A DNA stretch of 36,711 bases from Prevotella conceptionensis 9403948 (GCF_000312305.1 NZ_HE999449.1:41862-78572), one strand, 5' to 3'; shown: positions 1 through 10,794, counted from the first letter of the stretch. Notes: a model not told the origin generated them from the letters alone. Made by a program: numbers and translations.

Positions 1-1
1 C

Positions 2-685
2 AACCGCAAGATAGCTAACGGCACGCGCAACTTTCTTCACGAACCAGCCATGAGCCAGCAGCAAATGCAACAAGCCCTAAACACTGGCAGCGAGCTAGCA
101 GAAAGTAGCAAAGCCAAGGGCTGCAACGTGCTTTGCCTGGGCGAAATGGGCATTGGCAACACCTCGCCATCAAGTGTTTGGATGAGTGTTTGGGGCAACT
201 TGCCGCTTAGCAGTTGCGTTGGAAGTGGCTCTGGGCTAAATACTGAGGGCGAAAAGCACAAGCTAGCCGTACTCGAACAGGCCGTAAGCCACTTTAAACG
301 CCAACCATTGCCCCACAACGACCCAGCAACCATCATCCAATACTTTGGCGGATTCGAGATGGTGGCCGCCATCGGGGCGATGCTCCGCGCTGCCGAACTG
401 CGCATGATCGTGCTAGTCGACGGTTTCATTATGTCTGCCTGCATGCTGGCCGCAAGCAAACTAAACCCTGCTGTACTTGATTATGCCGTCTTTGGACACT
501 GTGGCGACGAGAGCGGACATCGCCAATTGCTGTCCCTGATGCAAGCACAACCCATCCTACAACTAGGTATGCGCCTGGGCGAAGGTACGGGGGCGTTGTG
601 CGCTTACCCCATAATCGAAAGCTCCGTACGAATGATAAACGAAATGAACAACTTCAAAGATGCGAATATCGACAAATACTTCTAG
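2..685 (+). CDS. cobT: Nicotinate-nucleotide--dimethylbenzimidazole phosphoribosyltransferase CobT (5' end outside window)
   Basis: CobT transfers the phosphoribosyl group of nicotinate mononucleotide to 5,6-dimethylbenzimidazole, giving alpha-ribazole phosphate for the lower loop of cobalamin. The reading frame is open from base 2, and the residues before the first visible ATG (NGTRNFLHEPAM) already match the family, so the gene continues upstream; about 227 of roughly 350 residues are present. Visible family motifs are GEMGIGNTSPSS, the GGFE block, VDGFI, GHCGDESGHR and, near the end, LGMRLGEGTGA, whose Glu corresponds to the catalytic base of the Salmonella enzyme. The last 26 bases overlap the start of cobS, pointing to an operon with translational coupling. 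Identity is very secure; only the start is missing. Confidence 0.96.
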   Translation, partial: NRKIANGTRNFLHEPAMSQQQMQQALNTGSELAESSKAKGCNVLCLGEMGIGNTSPSSVWMSVWGNLPLSSCVGSGSGLNTEGEKHKLAVLEQAVSHFKRQPLPHNDPATIIQYFGGFEMVAAIGAMLRAAELRMIVLVDGFIMSACMLAASKLNPAVLDYAVFGHCGDESGHRQLLSLMQAQPILQLGMRLGEGTGALCAYPIIESSVRMINEMNNFKDANIDKYF

Positions 686-1477
686 ATGGTACGACCGTCC
701 TTGGGCGGCCTTCATCTTCTTTACCCGACTTCCTTTCTGGCGTATTCATCAACCCCCGAAAGACGCTTACGAGTCGGTTGTTGAGTTCTGGCCTCTCGCA
801 GGATGGCTAACAGGCGCGCTAATGGGTGCCATCATTTGGTTTGGCTCAAAGGTTTTGCCCTTCTCCATTGCCATTTTAGCGGCCATTACTGCCCGATTGC
901 TGGTTACGGGCGCACTGCACGAAGACGGATTAGCCGACTTCTTCGATGGTTTCGGCGGGGGAGGAAAAGACCGCAGCCGTATTCTCGCCATCATGAAAGA
1001 CTCGCATATCGGCACGTTCGGCGTTCTTTCGCTCATCGTTTACTTCGCGTTGTTCTTCGAATGTATGCTTTCACTCGGCCCATTATACGCCGCACTCGTT
1101 GCATTCACGGCCGATCCGTTCTGTAAAATGGTGGCAGGACAAATCACCCAGATACTTCCTTACGCCCGAACCGAAGAGCAAGCCAAGGCTCATAACATTT
1201 ATCGCAGGTTCAATCTCACGGCAGGGGTCTCGCTCATGGTGCAAGGTCTTACGCCATTCATTGGCCTTCTTATTTCGATGCTCATTGGGGCAGCCGACTT
1301 TTAGATTGGAATTTCCTTGTAGCTGCACCCTGTCTCACCATGTTTTTCCTATACATGCTGATGCTGCGCCGCATCAAAGGCTATACGGGCGATTGCTGTG
1401 GAGCCGTGTTTTTGCTGTGCGAGTTGGCATTTCACCTAACGGCCGTAGTGTTACTCACCGCTAACTTTACCCTTTAA
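660..1477 (+). CDS. cobS: Adenosylcobinamide-GDP ribazoletransferase CobS, interrupted by a one-base frameshift
   Basis: CobS is the membrane enzyme joining adenosylcobinamide-GDP and alpha-ribazole (phosphate). The first frame (660-1304) gives 214 residues with FTRLPFW near the N terminus, the family block GALHEDGLADFFDGFGGG and the DSHIGTFG motif, plus hydrophobic segments. It then meets a TAG at 1302-1304, where the protein should continue. The frame two bases on (from 1301) carries the rest, LDWNFLVAAPC and the conserved C-terminal GYTGDCCGAVFLLCEL, ending at TAA 1475-1477. Adding one T to the run at 1299-1302 restores a single ORF of about 272 residues. The start ATG at 660 overlaps the end of cobT. 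The break could be real inactivation or a homopolymer sequencing error; what follows is intact, which favours an error or a very recent mutation. Confidence 0.9.
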
Positions 1478-1493
1478 AATCGTTTTTTTAGAT

Positions 1494-2024
1494 ATGGAAA
1501 TCATCCTTGTAAGGCACACCAGCGTGGCTGTTGCCAAGGGCACATGCTATGGTTGGACCGATGTTGCGCTGTCAGAAACCTTCGAACAAGAGGCTACTCT
1601 CACCCGCAACGCCTTGTCAGCACACGCCCCTTTCGATGCGGCATACAGCTCACCACTTAGTCGTGCCACACGCCTTGCGGCTTTCTGCGGTTACGAAAAC
1701 CCCATAATCGACCCACGATTATGCGAAATGAACATGGGCGATTGGGAGATGCAACGTTTCGATGAGATAGTAGACGATAACCTTCAACGTTGGTATGCCG
1801 ACTACATGAACATGCGCACAACCAATGGAGAGGGTTTCCCCGACGTGTATTCACGTGTTTCCGACTTTCTCAATCAGTTGAAAACCCAACCCCATCGCCG
1901 CGTGGTGGTGTTCGCTCATGGTGGTGTGCTGATTTGTGCAGGCATATATGCGGGAGTATTTAAGCGCGAAAACGCTTTCGAACACTTAACGCCCTTTGGC
2001 GGATTGCTAAGGATAACTATCTGA
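1494..2024 (+). CDS. cobC: Alpha-ribazole phosphatase (histidine phosphatase family)
   Basis: This 176-residue protein of the histidine phosphatase (phosphoglycerate mutase-like) family probably removes phosphate from alpha-ribazole 5'-phosphate or from cobalamin 5'-phosphate. The N-terminal LVRHTSVAV carries the phosphohistidine in the RHT variant typical of CobC, followed by the YSSPLSRA block, the acidic CEMNMGDWE motif and the second catalytic His in VVVFAHGGVL. Length fits the family. It lies 16 bases after the restored end of cobS, so cobT-cobS-cobC look like one transcript for lower-loop assembly. General family membership is certain; the cobalamin role rests on the RHT motif and the neighbours. 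Confidence 0.92.
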   Translation: MEIILVRHTSVAVAKGTCYGWTDVALSETFEQEATLTRNALSAHAPFDAAYSSPLSRATRLAAFCGYENPIIDPRLCEMNMGDWEMQRFDEIVDDNLQRWYADYMNMRTTNGEGFPDVYSRVSDFLNQLKTQPHRRVVVFAHGGVLICAGIYAGVFKRENAFEHLTPFGGLLRITI

Positions 2025-2138
2025 ATGCCCCACTCCATCACCGCAACAGGCTGATGGAAAACCAGGAGAATAAAACCGAATAACCGCTAACCATCATAAC
2101 CCATCACCCCAATCCTTAACCTTTTTTAAACCCGCGAA

Positions 2139-2152
2139 GTAACAATTGTTAC
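2139..2152. promoter_or_regulatory. 14-bp perfect palindrome before the DUF438 gene (candidate operator)
   Basis: GTAACAATTGTTAC is its own reverse complement. It lies 22 bases upstream of a TAnnTTTG box, over the place where the -33 element would sit, and its core TAACA-N2-TGTTA has the form bound by some Crp/Fnr-family regulators (the PrfA box is the best-known example). Binding is an inference. Confidence 0.45.
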
Positions 2153-2174
2153 CAAACAAACAACATTTTATAAC

Positions 2175-2182
2175 TAAATTTG
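2175..2182 (+). promoter_or_regulatory. Bacteroidetes -7 promoter box for the DUF438 gene
   Basis: TAAATTTG matches the TAnnTTTG -7 consensus and lies 31 bases before the ATG at 2214. No TTTG is present at the usual -33 spacing; the palindrome at 2139-2152 occupies that region, which would fit a promoter that depends on an activator. Confidence 0.5.
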
Positions 2183-2213
2183 CAACGTAATCGAAATTAA
2201 AATAAGACCAAAT

Positions 2214-3770
2214 ATGGAACATAAAATGAGAGGTTACCTCCCGCCGATGGACCCAGAAAAGCTTAAAGCGCTTTTCGAAATAGAGAATGCATTCAAGTCC
2301 GGACAGCTATCTGCCGACGAGGCCCGACAGCAAATTAAAGAACGTGTAGGCAAAGTTAGTGCCTACCACGTGGCCTACATAGAGCAGACAATGACCGAAG
2401 AGACCAGCGACGAATGCATTCGCGAAGATGTACACGCTATAATCAACATGCTGGGCGACCAAATAGACAACACGATGCCCAATCTTCCGGCCGACCACCC
2501 CATCATGCATTACCTTAAAGAAAACGAGGAAATGAAGCGATTGCTCTTAGCGGTGGAAGACTTGGTGCAATACCCGATGATTAAGAACCAATGGCTTGAG
2601 CTATACGATAAGATTAGTCAGTACCCCATACACTACAAACGCAAACAAAACCAACTTTATCCCATGCTTGAACGCAAGGGATTTACACGCCCCACAACAA
2701 CAATGTGGACCTTCGACGACATGGTGCGTGATGAAATTCGTGAGGCAGAACGCCTGCTGCGCGAAGACCAAGAAGACGCCTTCATCAAACAACAAGAACG
2801 CGTCCTACTCTACGCACGCGACCTAATGGAGAAAGAGGAATTTATCCTTTATCCCACGTCGATGGCCCTTATCAGCGAAGAAGAGTTTGAAGACATGAAG
2901 AGTGGCGACCAAGAAATTGGCTTTGCCTTCTTCGAAGTGGAACACAAAACCACTGAAAACAAGGTGGGAACCCAACCGAACGAACAAAATAACTTTGCCA
3001 ACGATTTGCAAGCCTTGCTCACAAAATATGGGTATTCGGCTGCCGGCGGAGGAGACAAGTTGGATGTTACCACGGGCAAACTAACGCTCGAACAGGTGAA
3101 CCTCATTTACAAACACCTGCCCATCGACATCTCCTTCGTGGACGAAAACGAACTGGTTTGTTTCTATTCAGACACCGACCACCGCATTTTCCCACGCAGC
3201 AAGAACGTTATCGGACGCGAAGTAATGAACTGTCACCCCCGAAAAAGCGCACATATTGTTCGCGAAGTGATAGACAAGCTAAGGAGTGGCGAACAGGATA
3301 AGGCCGAATTTTGGATTAACAAGCCAGGATTGTTCATCTATATTATATATGTGGCCGTACGCGATAAGGATGGAAAGTTCCGTGGCGTACTCGAAATGAT
3401 GCAAGATTGCACCCACATTCGCGCATTAGAAGGCTCGCAAACGCTGCTTACATGGAGCAATGGCGACACGCTTGAAACCGCCGAACAAAGCCACAACACG
3501 CAAGAAACGCGAGTTGAAGATGCAGAAACCGAAGACGAAGAGACGACAGAACCTGTAACAGAGATTACTCCTCAAACTCGTCTGAAAGATCTTCTCAAAC
3601 AATATCCCACGCTTAAAAGTCGGTTACCCGAGCTCAATCCCAAGTTTAAGATGCTCAACACACCGCTAGGCAAAATCATGATGGGCAAAGCTAACGTGCA
3701 AATGATGAGCGAACGCTCTGGAATACCGCTCGATAAACTTATCGAAGGGATAAAGAAACTGATAAGCTAA
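2214..3770 (+). CDS. DUF438 / hemerythrin-like / PAS / DUF1858 domain protein, putative redox or NO sensor
   Basis: This 518-residue soluble protein has the modular order of DUF438 proteins: an N-terminal DUF438 region (about residues 10-80, starting near MDPEKLKALFEIENAF), a hemerythrin-like helical region with metal-ligand candidates in ADHPIMHYLKENEE, the following YPIHYKRKQNQLYPMLERKG stretch and further acidic/His residues up to about 225, a PAS domain (about 300-410, beginning LPIDISFVDENELV), an acidic linker rich in Glu and Thr (about 425-455), and a C-terminal DUF1858-like helical domain (about 455-518). Hemerythrin folds bind a di-iron centre that reacts with O2 or NO, and PAS domains sense ligands, so a role in sensing or handling nitrosative or oxidative stress is likely but inferred. 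There is no kinase or output domain. It stands alone, with its own promoter region and a terminator after it. Confidence 0.85.
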   Translation: MEHKMRGYLPPMDPEKLKALFEIENAFKSGQLSADEARQQIKERVGKVSAYHVAYIEQTMTEETSDECIREDVHAIINMLGDQIDNTMPNLPADHPIMHYLKENEEMKRLLLAVEDLVQYPMIKNQWLELYDKISQYPIHYKRKQNQLYPMLERKGFTRPTTTMWTFDDMVRDEIREAERLLREDQEDAFIKQQERVLLYARDLMEKEEFILYPTSMALISEEEFEDMKSGDQEIGFAFFEVEHKTTENKVGTQPNEQNNFANDLQALLTKYGYSAAGGGDKLDVTTGKLTLEQVNLIYKHLPIDISFVDENELVCFYSDTDHRIFPRSKNVIGREVMNCHPRKSAHIVREVIDKLRSGEQDKAEFWINKPGLFIYIIYVAVRDKDGKFRGVLEMMQDCTHIRALEGSQTLLTWSNGDTLETAEQSHNTQETRVEDAETEDEETTEPVTEITPQTRLKDLLKQYPTLKSRLPELNPKFKMLNTPLGKIMMGKANVQMMSERSGIPLDKLIEGIKKLIS

Positions 3771-3806
3771 AATCTCAATTAGGTATATAGGCAGGATAAC
3801 ACAACC

Positions 3807-3857
3807 GTCGGCCAGCTGAATGCAAACATGCACTTCTGCTGGCGGACTTTTTTATTT
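3807..3857 (+). terminator. Rho-independent terminator of the DUF438 gene
   Basis: An imperfect stem pairs 3807-3820 (GTCGGCCAGCTGAA) with 3833-3847 (TTCTGCTGGCGGAC region), with two mismatches, around a TGCA...TGCA loop, and is followed at once by TTTTTTATTT. It lies 37 bases after the stop codon. Confidence 0.7.
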
Positions 3858-4116
3858 GCATACATCTAATTCCAATTATTGCTGTCCGGTAAAATCAAAT
3901 TAAAAGGCACTAACTATAAAAGTGCGTAATTCATCTTGGCTTTTCTCTCTTCCTTTCTTCTAGAGAAAAATTAGTATGGTTAGTCTTGTTCTTCAACAAT
4001 TCATTGATGTTTTCTATGATAACACCAGCCCGTCGTTCCCTTCCCGTTCTTGGCAAGTCCATTAAATCTTTGTTGAATATCCTTCTCCTGTTGTGGCATA
4101 AACGTACTATTCTTTT
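3858..4116. other. Intergenic region between the DUF438 gene and menA; one unsupported short ORF
   Basis: No recognised gene. On the minus strand there is a 43-codon ORF at 3931-4062 rich in charged residues, downstream of menA, which I could not assign and which may be chance. No clear terminator for the menA operon was found here. Confidence 0.4.
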
Positions 4117-5043
4117 TTACCTTAGCACCATATCAAGCAACATTCCTATGGCTGTGGCTACCCCATAGACGGTGATATTGGCTGCTGTTTTGCCTAATAC
4201 TTTGTTTAATGCCTTGCCTTTGCTGATAGCCTTCATCGTATTAAATGTCTTTATGTGCAAGGGAATATAACATAACGAGAAGGCGAAAGCGAAGTAATGT
4301 CCTGCAAGGATGAAAGCAAAGCCCGACAGCAAAATGGCAAAAAGGCCAACAAAGAGATAGAGCCATAAGGTACGTTCTAAGCCTAACCTAACGGCAAGCG
4401 TGCGTTTACCTGCCTCAATATCATTTTCGATGTCGCGGAAATTGTTTACTATTAATAAGGTATCTATCACAAAACCGCAGGCAAGAGCTAAGGCAAAAGG
4501 TTCGGCGGAAAAGCTTAATGTTGGGTGTGGAAGGGCTAAAAGATAAGTGCCATAAACAGGAACAAGGCCGAAAAACACCAACACAAGTAAGTCGCCCATA
4601 CCTTTATAAGAGAGATGAGTGGTGTATAGGAAACAAAAGACAACGCATACCAATCCTACCAAGATGGTTATCCATCCGCCAAAGAAGATAAGCGGCAGAC
4701 CGATGAGGCAAGCCAAAAGGGTTGTTAGATACAGGGCACACTTCATTTTTGCAGGCGTAATCCAGCCTTGTGCACAAGCTCGTTTGGGGCCAAGGCGCTT
4801 TTCGTTGTCGTTGCCTTTGCGAAAATCGAAGTAATCGTTAACAAAGTTGGCATCTATCTGCATCACGAAAGCAAAGAGAAAGCAAAACACAATGGGTAAC
4901 AACCTTATCTCGTTGCCAGCTTTTAGATAGGCAGACATGGCTCCAAGCAATACGGGAACAGCTGCACCAGTAAGTGTTTTGGGGCGTGCAGCCAACAACC
5001 AGGCCTTGGCCGAATTGTTTTTTATGGTTTTATTTGTATTCAT
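4117..5043 (-). CDS. menA: 1,4-dihydroxy-2-naphthoate polyprenyltransferase MenA
   Basis: MenA attaches the polyprenyl tail to 1,4-dihydroxy-2-naphthoate, the membrane step of menaquinone synthesis. The 308-residue product is a UbiA-family protein with many hydrophobic segments. The first prenyl-diphosphate/Mg site is NDYFDFRKGND (about residues 69-79) and the second is NNFRDIENDIEAGKRTLAVR, which is the form typical of MenA rather than of haem or ubiquinone prenyltransferases; the N-terminal ARPKTLTGAAVPVLLG is also typical. Its ATG overlaps the stop of coaW by one base (TAATG), so translation is probably coupled. It is the last gene of the long minus-strand run. Confidence 0.93.
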   Translation of the reverse strand: MNTNKTIKNNSAKAWLLAARPKTLTGAAVPVLLGAMSAYLKAGNEIRLLPIVFCFLFAFVMQIDANFVNDYFDFRKGNDNEKRLGPKRACAQGWITPAKMKCALYLTTLLACLIGLPLIFFGGWITILVGLVCVVFCFLYTTHLSYKGMGDLLVLVFFGLVPVYGTYLLALPHPTLSFSAEPFALALACGFVIDTLLIVNNFRDIENDIEAGKRTLAVRLGLERTLWLYLFVGLFAILLSGFAFILAGHYFAFAFSLCYIPLHIKTFNTMKAISKGKALNKVLGKTAANITVYGVATAIGMLLDMVLR

Positions 5044-5909
5044 TATTTGCCGTGGAGGTGTTGCCCCTTCTGTTTCTTTTCGAGTATTCCTTGATAATAA
5101 TAAAGGGCTGCGCCAATGGCCGTGCAGAACTCGCTGTGCTTAGGGATGCGAAAATGTACATGATAAAGCCTTTCCATAGCTGGGAAAACGTCTTTGCATT
5201 GCGGCAAAAGGGTTAGGTTGCCAATGAGCACATATTCTTTTATGCCTGTATTTAGCGACGAAAGGATGGTGCCACTGCCGATGGATTGCAGCACCATACA
5301 GATTAGTCCGAGGGCGATGTCTTCGCGAGATGCATTGCTTTTGGCGTTACCAAAAAGACTTGCAGTAGCATCCATTGGCAAACCTGACAAAGGTTGTGCG
5401 CTGATATCGCCGATAAGCAGGTTGATATTGGTGATGTCGCCTTGCAGGGCAAGTGTCGACACCTGCTTGATATCGTCGGTTTTGAGCAACATACGCGATA
5501 GACCTTGCAACGTTCCACCGCCGATACCGATACCGCCGATGTGTTCAATGCGGTCGCCATCGCATTGAACTAGCGATGTTCCCGTGCCCATACTTACCAC
5601 AATCATACGGTCGATCTCCGTTTCATAGCGTGCGCCAAGTCCGTCGGCTAAGAACTCATCGGCCTTGTTGGTGGGCAATCCGTAGATGGGTTCGTTGATG
5701 TAAGCAGCACCAACTCCGGTGAGCATCACGTGTTCAACTTCTTCCAAAGAAATCTTATTGTCGTGCAGATACTTGCCAAATGCTCCATAAAGCGAAGTTA
5801 CAGGGTCGGTGGCCTTGATGCGCAAGGGCGAAATAACAATGCCATCCTTGTTTATCCCTACAATCTTTGTGGTGCTGATGCCCACGTCTATGCCGATAAC
5901 TATTCCCAT
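5043..5909 (-). CDS. coaW: Type II pantothenate kinase
   Basis: Phosphorylates pantothenate, the first step of coenzyme A synthesis. The start chosen is the ATG at 5909, giving MGIVIGIDVGISTTKIVG, where GIDVGISTTK is the phosphate-1 loop of the ASKHA fold of eukaryote/Staphylococcus-type PanK. Further motifs are VSMGTGTS and GGIGIGGGTLQGL (phosphate-2/adenosine region) and the C-terminal CTAIGAALYY. Length (288 residues) fits bacterial type II enzymes. An upstream start at 5966 in the same frame would lie inside the preceding gene and adds sequence without family similarity. The ATG overlaps the end of the B3/4 gene by 10 bases, and its TAA overlaps the menA ATG. Confidence 0.92.
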   Translation of the reverse strand: MGIVIGIDVGISTTKIVGINKDGIVISPLRIKATDPVTSLYGAFGKYLHDNKISLEEVEHVMLTGVGAAYINEPIYGLPTNKADEFLADGLGARYETEIDRMIVVSMGTGTSLVQCDGDRIEHIGGIGIGGGTLQGLSRMLLKTDDIKQVSTLALQGDITNINLLIGDISAQPLSGLPMDATASLFGNAKSNASREDIALGLICMVLQSIGSGTILSSLNTGIKEYVLIGNLTLLPQCKDVFPAMERLYHVHFRIPKHSEFCTAIGAALYYYQGILEKKQKGQHLHGK

Positions 5910-6594
5910 GTTTTGTTTGAAGTGTCTGGTTTGAAGATAAAGAATTGTCCGCCATCGCTTTGACAATGAGCGCGCAACAAGTCCGAAATGAAAGTGGCGT
6001 TTTCGCGAACACGAGCCTCATTGCCGTCGTAACCATTGATGAGCACCAATAATTCGCAGGTGTCTAAGGTCAGTTTGGTGCGTTCGTTGTCACTTGTGGG
6101 GGTGCCAATGCCGCCCAGTTCGTCGCGATATACGGGCAAGCCCTCGATATTTAATGTGCCTCTCCCAATGCCTTCGTATGGTTCGCCCGCTTTGCCTACG
6201 CCTAATTTCAGCGTTGAACCTGCGATTTTGGAGGCGTCGAAACCACCAATGCTGTATCCATGCACAATACTAGCCAGGTTTATAAGGTCTACCAGGGTGT
6301 TGGCCTGATAGAGATTTTTGCCCTGTAACAGTCGTCTGATGAGCGACTCGGATGCTGGGCGGTATCGCGAAGGGTCTTTTCCCAAGGCCTTATACACCTG
6401 TCTTGTAGCGGCAATGCTGGGCTGTTGTTTCAGCGATTCGGTAGTGAGAGCCTGCCGAAGTTGTGCTTGTGTGGCCTCGATCTTCTCCCATAGGTGTGCA
6501 TCGAAGGGCGTATTAGCCACCTTAGCCACAAGGCATGCACCCACAAAATTGGGACAGACCGCAGCTATTTCGGGCAAAACAGAAACGGTTATCA

Positions 6595-6595
<1 letters not shown>
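5900..6595 (-). CDS. B3/4 domain protein (PheT-like B3/4 fold)
   Basis: This 231-residue protein resembles stand-alone B3/4 domains, the module found in the beta subunit of phenylalanyl-tRNA synthetase and used there for editing-related binding. Visible features are the N-terminal PEIAAVCPNFVGACLVAKV, a helical middle section, KALGKDPSRYRPASESLIRR (a hallmark of this family), NTLVDLINLASIVHGYSIGG and the late GIGTPTSDNERTKLT stretch. Free-standing members are thought to act on mischarged tRNA or related substrates, but the role is not settled. Its ATG shares bases with the ligA stop (TAATG), and its end overlaps coaW, so it is translated from the same message. No oddities in length. Confidence 0.85.
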
Positions 6596-8620
<2,025 letters not shown>

Positions 8621-8645
8621 TAGAATGTGGGCGTATAACTGTTAA

Positions 8646-9455
8646 CTATTTGCCAAGCTGCATTTTAAGCTTGCCTGTGGGCGAAACACTAACTTCCACC
8701 ACATAGTAGCTGGGCGAATCGGGCATGGCCAGCAAGGCGTTGAAGTGCACACCAGACTTATCTACGCCATAGAGCGTGAGGTCGCTAAGGATAGCTTGCA
8801 TCAAGAAATCTTGGGGAACGAACTTGTTGAAGTCGTTTTTCCTGAAATCGTGAGAGAAGAGGCGGTTTGCGCCAGAGTACACCGTGAGATTGACGATGTT
8901 GTCGTGGTAAACGTTATCCACTTCTACGCCCTCATCGTTGTAAGTAGCCTTGATAACCTTGTAAGTGGTAGGGTTAACCTGGATGTAGCATCGATAACGC
9001 ATATCCTCGTACGAAACAAGTGTGTCTTTTTTTATCAGCTGGTTTTGGTTTAGCACTTGCGCCTTGTTGTTATCGAATTGAAACTTGTCGAGTGCATCTT
9101 CACTAAGCGTAAGTTTCACCGTTTCGCCATTCGAATTGTTAAACATAAAGAGGTGGGGTGCCTGCTTTACGATGGGGTATTTCACCGTATCGTCGGCTCC
9201 ATGAATAACCAGCGTGTCCCTGAATATCTGAAAATAAGCAGGAGAGCTAGTCGAATCGGGGTAGTAGATGGTGTCGCCTTTCACCTTAAAGGCCACACTC
9301 TCATCGTCGGCATTTATCCAAATGCCTTGCAACATTTGTTTGGCTACCTTGTCTTCTTCCACTTTCCCTTCATTCTTGGGCGTTTTAGGAGCACAGGCCA
9401 CGATAGCCGTCGCGGCACATAACAAGGCAAGGATGTTGTTTGTTCGTAAAATCAT
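8646..9455 (-). CDS. Predicted lipoprotein, DUF4738-like
   Basis: A 269-residue protein with an N-terminal lipoprotein signal: positive start, hydrophobic NILALLCAATA and the lipobox IVAC at residues 18-21, so it should be lipid-anchored in the envelope. The mature part has a short hydrophilic linker, then beta-rich sequence with FKVKGDTIYYPD, FRDTLVIHGADDTVKY and YRCYIQVNPTTYKVI. This pattern resembles the DUF4738 family of Bacteroidales lipoproteins; I am fairly but not fully sure of the family. The function is unknown. It sits 22 bases after ugd and 25 before ligA in the same direction, so it is likely in the same transcript. Confidence 0.75.
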   Translation of the reverse strand: MILRTNNILALLCAATAIVACAPKTPKNEGKVEEDKVAKQMLQGIWINADDESVAFKVKGDTIYYPDSTSSPAYFQIFRDTLVIHGADDTVKYPIVKQAPHLFMFNNSNGETVKLTLSEDALDKFQFDNNKAQVLNQNQLIKKDTLVSYEDMRYRCYIQVNPTTYKVIKATYNDEGVEVDNVYHDNIVNLTVYSGANRLFSHDFRKNDFNKFVPQDFLMQAILSDLTLYGVDKSGVHFNALLAMPDSPSYYVVEVSVSPTGKLKMQLGK

Positions 9456-9477
9456 CTTATGTGTACAATCTGTAATT

Positions 9478-10794
9478 CTACCGGCCTATGCTGTGATAGT
9501 CAAAGCCGTAACTTTCTAATTCTTTCTTCTCAAATATGTTTCTGCCGTCGATAAGCAGCTTTCGGTTCATCACTTTGCCCACAATCTCCCAGTTGGGCAA
9601 CCTAAATTCGTTCCATTCGGTGAGCAACAATAATGCGTCGGCATTGTTAACGGCATCGTACAGGTCGCTCGCATAGTTCACCGTTGTACCAATTCGCCTT
9701 TGGCATTCGGGCATAGCCACGGGGTCGTACACCTTAATACGGCAACCAGCTTGCCTAAGCAGCTCGATAGTTACTAACGCAGTAGACTCGCGCATGTCGT
9801 CGGTTTCGGGCTTGAACGATAGTCCCCATAGGGCGATGGTCTTGCCGTTAAGACCTTCTTTGGCAAAAGCGGCGGCCAACTTGTTGAAAACTACGTGTTT
9901 CTGGGCTTCGTTTACACGCTCAACGGCTTTGAGAACCTCCATAGAATAGCCCATGTCGTCGGCCGTCTTGATAAGTGCCTTGACATCTTTGGGAAAACAA
10001 CTGCCACCATATCCACAACCAGCGTAGAGGAATTTTCGGCCAATACGGGTGTCACTTCCTATGCCGGCACGCACCATATTCACGTCTGCCCCTACCCGTT
10101 CGCATAGGTTTGCGATGTCGTTCATAAACGATATTCGGGTGGCCAACATGGAGTTGGCCGCATATTTTGTCATTTCGGCACTGGGAATGTCCATGAAGAT
10201 AACTCTGAAATTGTTGATGAGGAAAGGCTTGTACAGGCGTGTGAGCAGTTCTTTTGCCTTTTCGCTCTCCACGCCAACCACTACGCGGTCGGGACTCATG
10301 AAGTCTTTGATGGCGTTTCCCTCTTTAAGGAACTCTGGGTTACTGGCCACATCGAACGTTACGTCGGCATGCCGCTTGTCTAATTCGGCCTGTATGGTTT
10401 GGCGTACAAGCTTGGCCGTGCCTACCGGAACAGTACTCTTGGTTACCACCACCATGTATTTGTTGAGGTGTTGGCCAATGGTCCGTGCCACCTGCAACAC
10501 ATATTTAAGGTCGGCACTGCCGTCTTCGTCGGGTGGGGTTCCAACAGCCGAAAAAACGATTTGTTGCTCGTTAAGGACACATTCCAAAGAGGTAGTGAAA
10601 CGTAGGCGACCTGCTTTGACGTTTTTAAGCACCAATTCGTCTAGACCTGGCTCGTAGATGGGTATCTCGCCGCGCTTTATTCGTTCTATTTTCTCGGTGT
10701 CTACGTCTACACAAGTAACGCTCGCACCAGTGTCTGCAAAGCATGCACCCGAAACAAGTCCTACGTATCCTGTTCCTACTATAGCTATATTCAT
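9478..10794 (-). CDS. ugd: UDP-glucose 6-dehydrogenase
   Basis: Oxidises UDP-glucose twice with NAD to UDP-glucuronate, a precursor for surface polysaccharide. The 438-residue product starts with the Rossmann motif IVGTGYVGLVSGACFA, has VVVTKSTVPVGTA and SNPEFLKEGNAI, and carries the catalytic Cys266 in GCGYGGSCFPKD. The C-terminal UDP-binding domain includes LWGLSFKPETDDMRES. Length is normal. Its neighbour rfbC, 41 bases upstream, also makes a nucleotide-sugar precursor, so both probably feed O-antigen, capsule or exopolysaccharide synthesis whose transferases lie elsewhere. UDP-N-acetyl-mannosamine dehydrogenases share the fold, but the motifs fit UDP-glucose better. Confidence 0.94.
   Translation of the reverse strand: MNIAIVGTGYVGLVSGACFADTGASVTCVDVDTEKIERIKRGEIPIYEPGLDELVLKNVKAGRLRFTTSLECVLNEQQIVFSAVGTPPDEDGSADLKYVLQVARTIGQHLNKYMVVVTKSTVPVGTAKLVRQTIQAELDKRHADVTFDVASNPEFLKEGNAIKDFMSPDRVVVGVESEKAKELLTRLYKPFLINNFRVIFMDIPSAEMTKYAANSMLATRISFMNDIANLCERVGADVNMVRAGIGSDTRIGRKFLYAGCGYGGSCFPKDVKALIKTADDMGYSMEVLKAVERVNEAQKHVVFNKLAAAFAKEGLNGKTIALWGLSFKPETDDMRESTALVTIELLRQAGCRIKVYDPVAMPECQRRIGTTVNYASDLYDAVNNADALLLLTEWNEFRLPNWEIVGKVMNRKLLIDGRNIFEKKELESYGFDYHSIGR

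Noticed and set aside
50-459. 140-codon minus-strand ORF opposite cobT
   Set aside because: It is a shadow of cobT, whose motifs are unmistakable on the plus strand.
3931-4062. 43-codon minus-strand ORF after menA
   Set aside because: Charged and protein-like in places, but too short and without a recognisable family; chance cannot be excluded.
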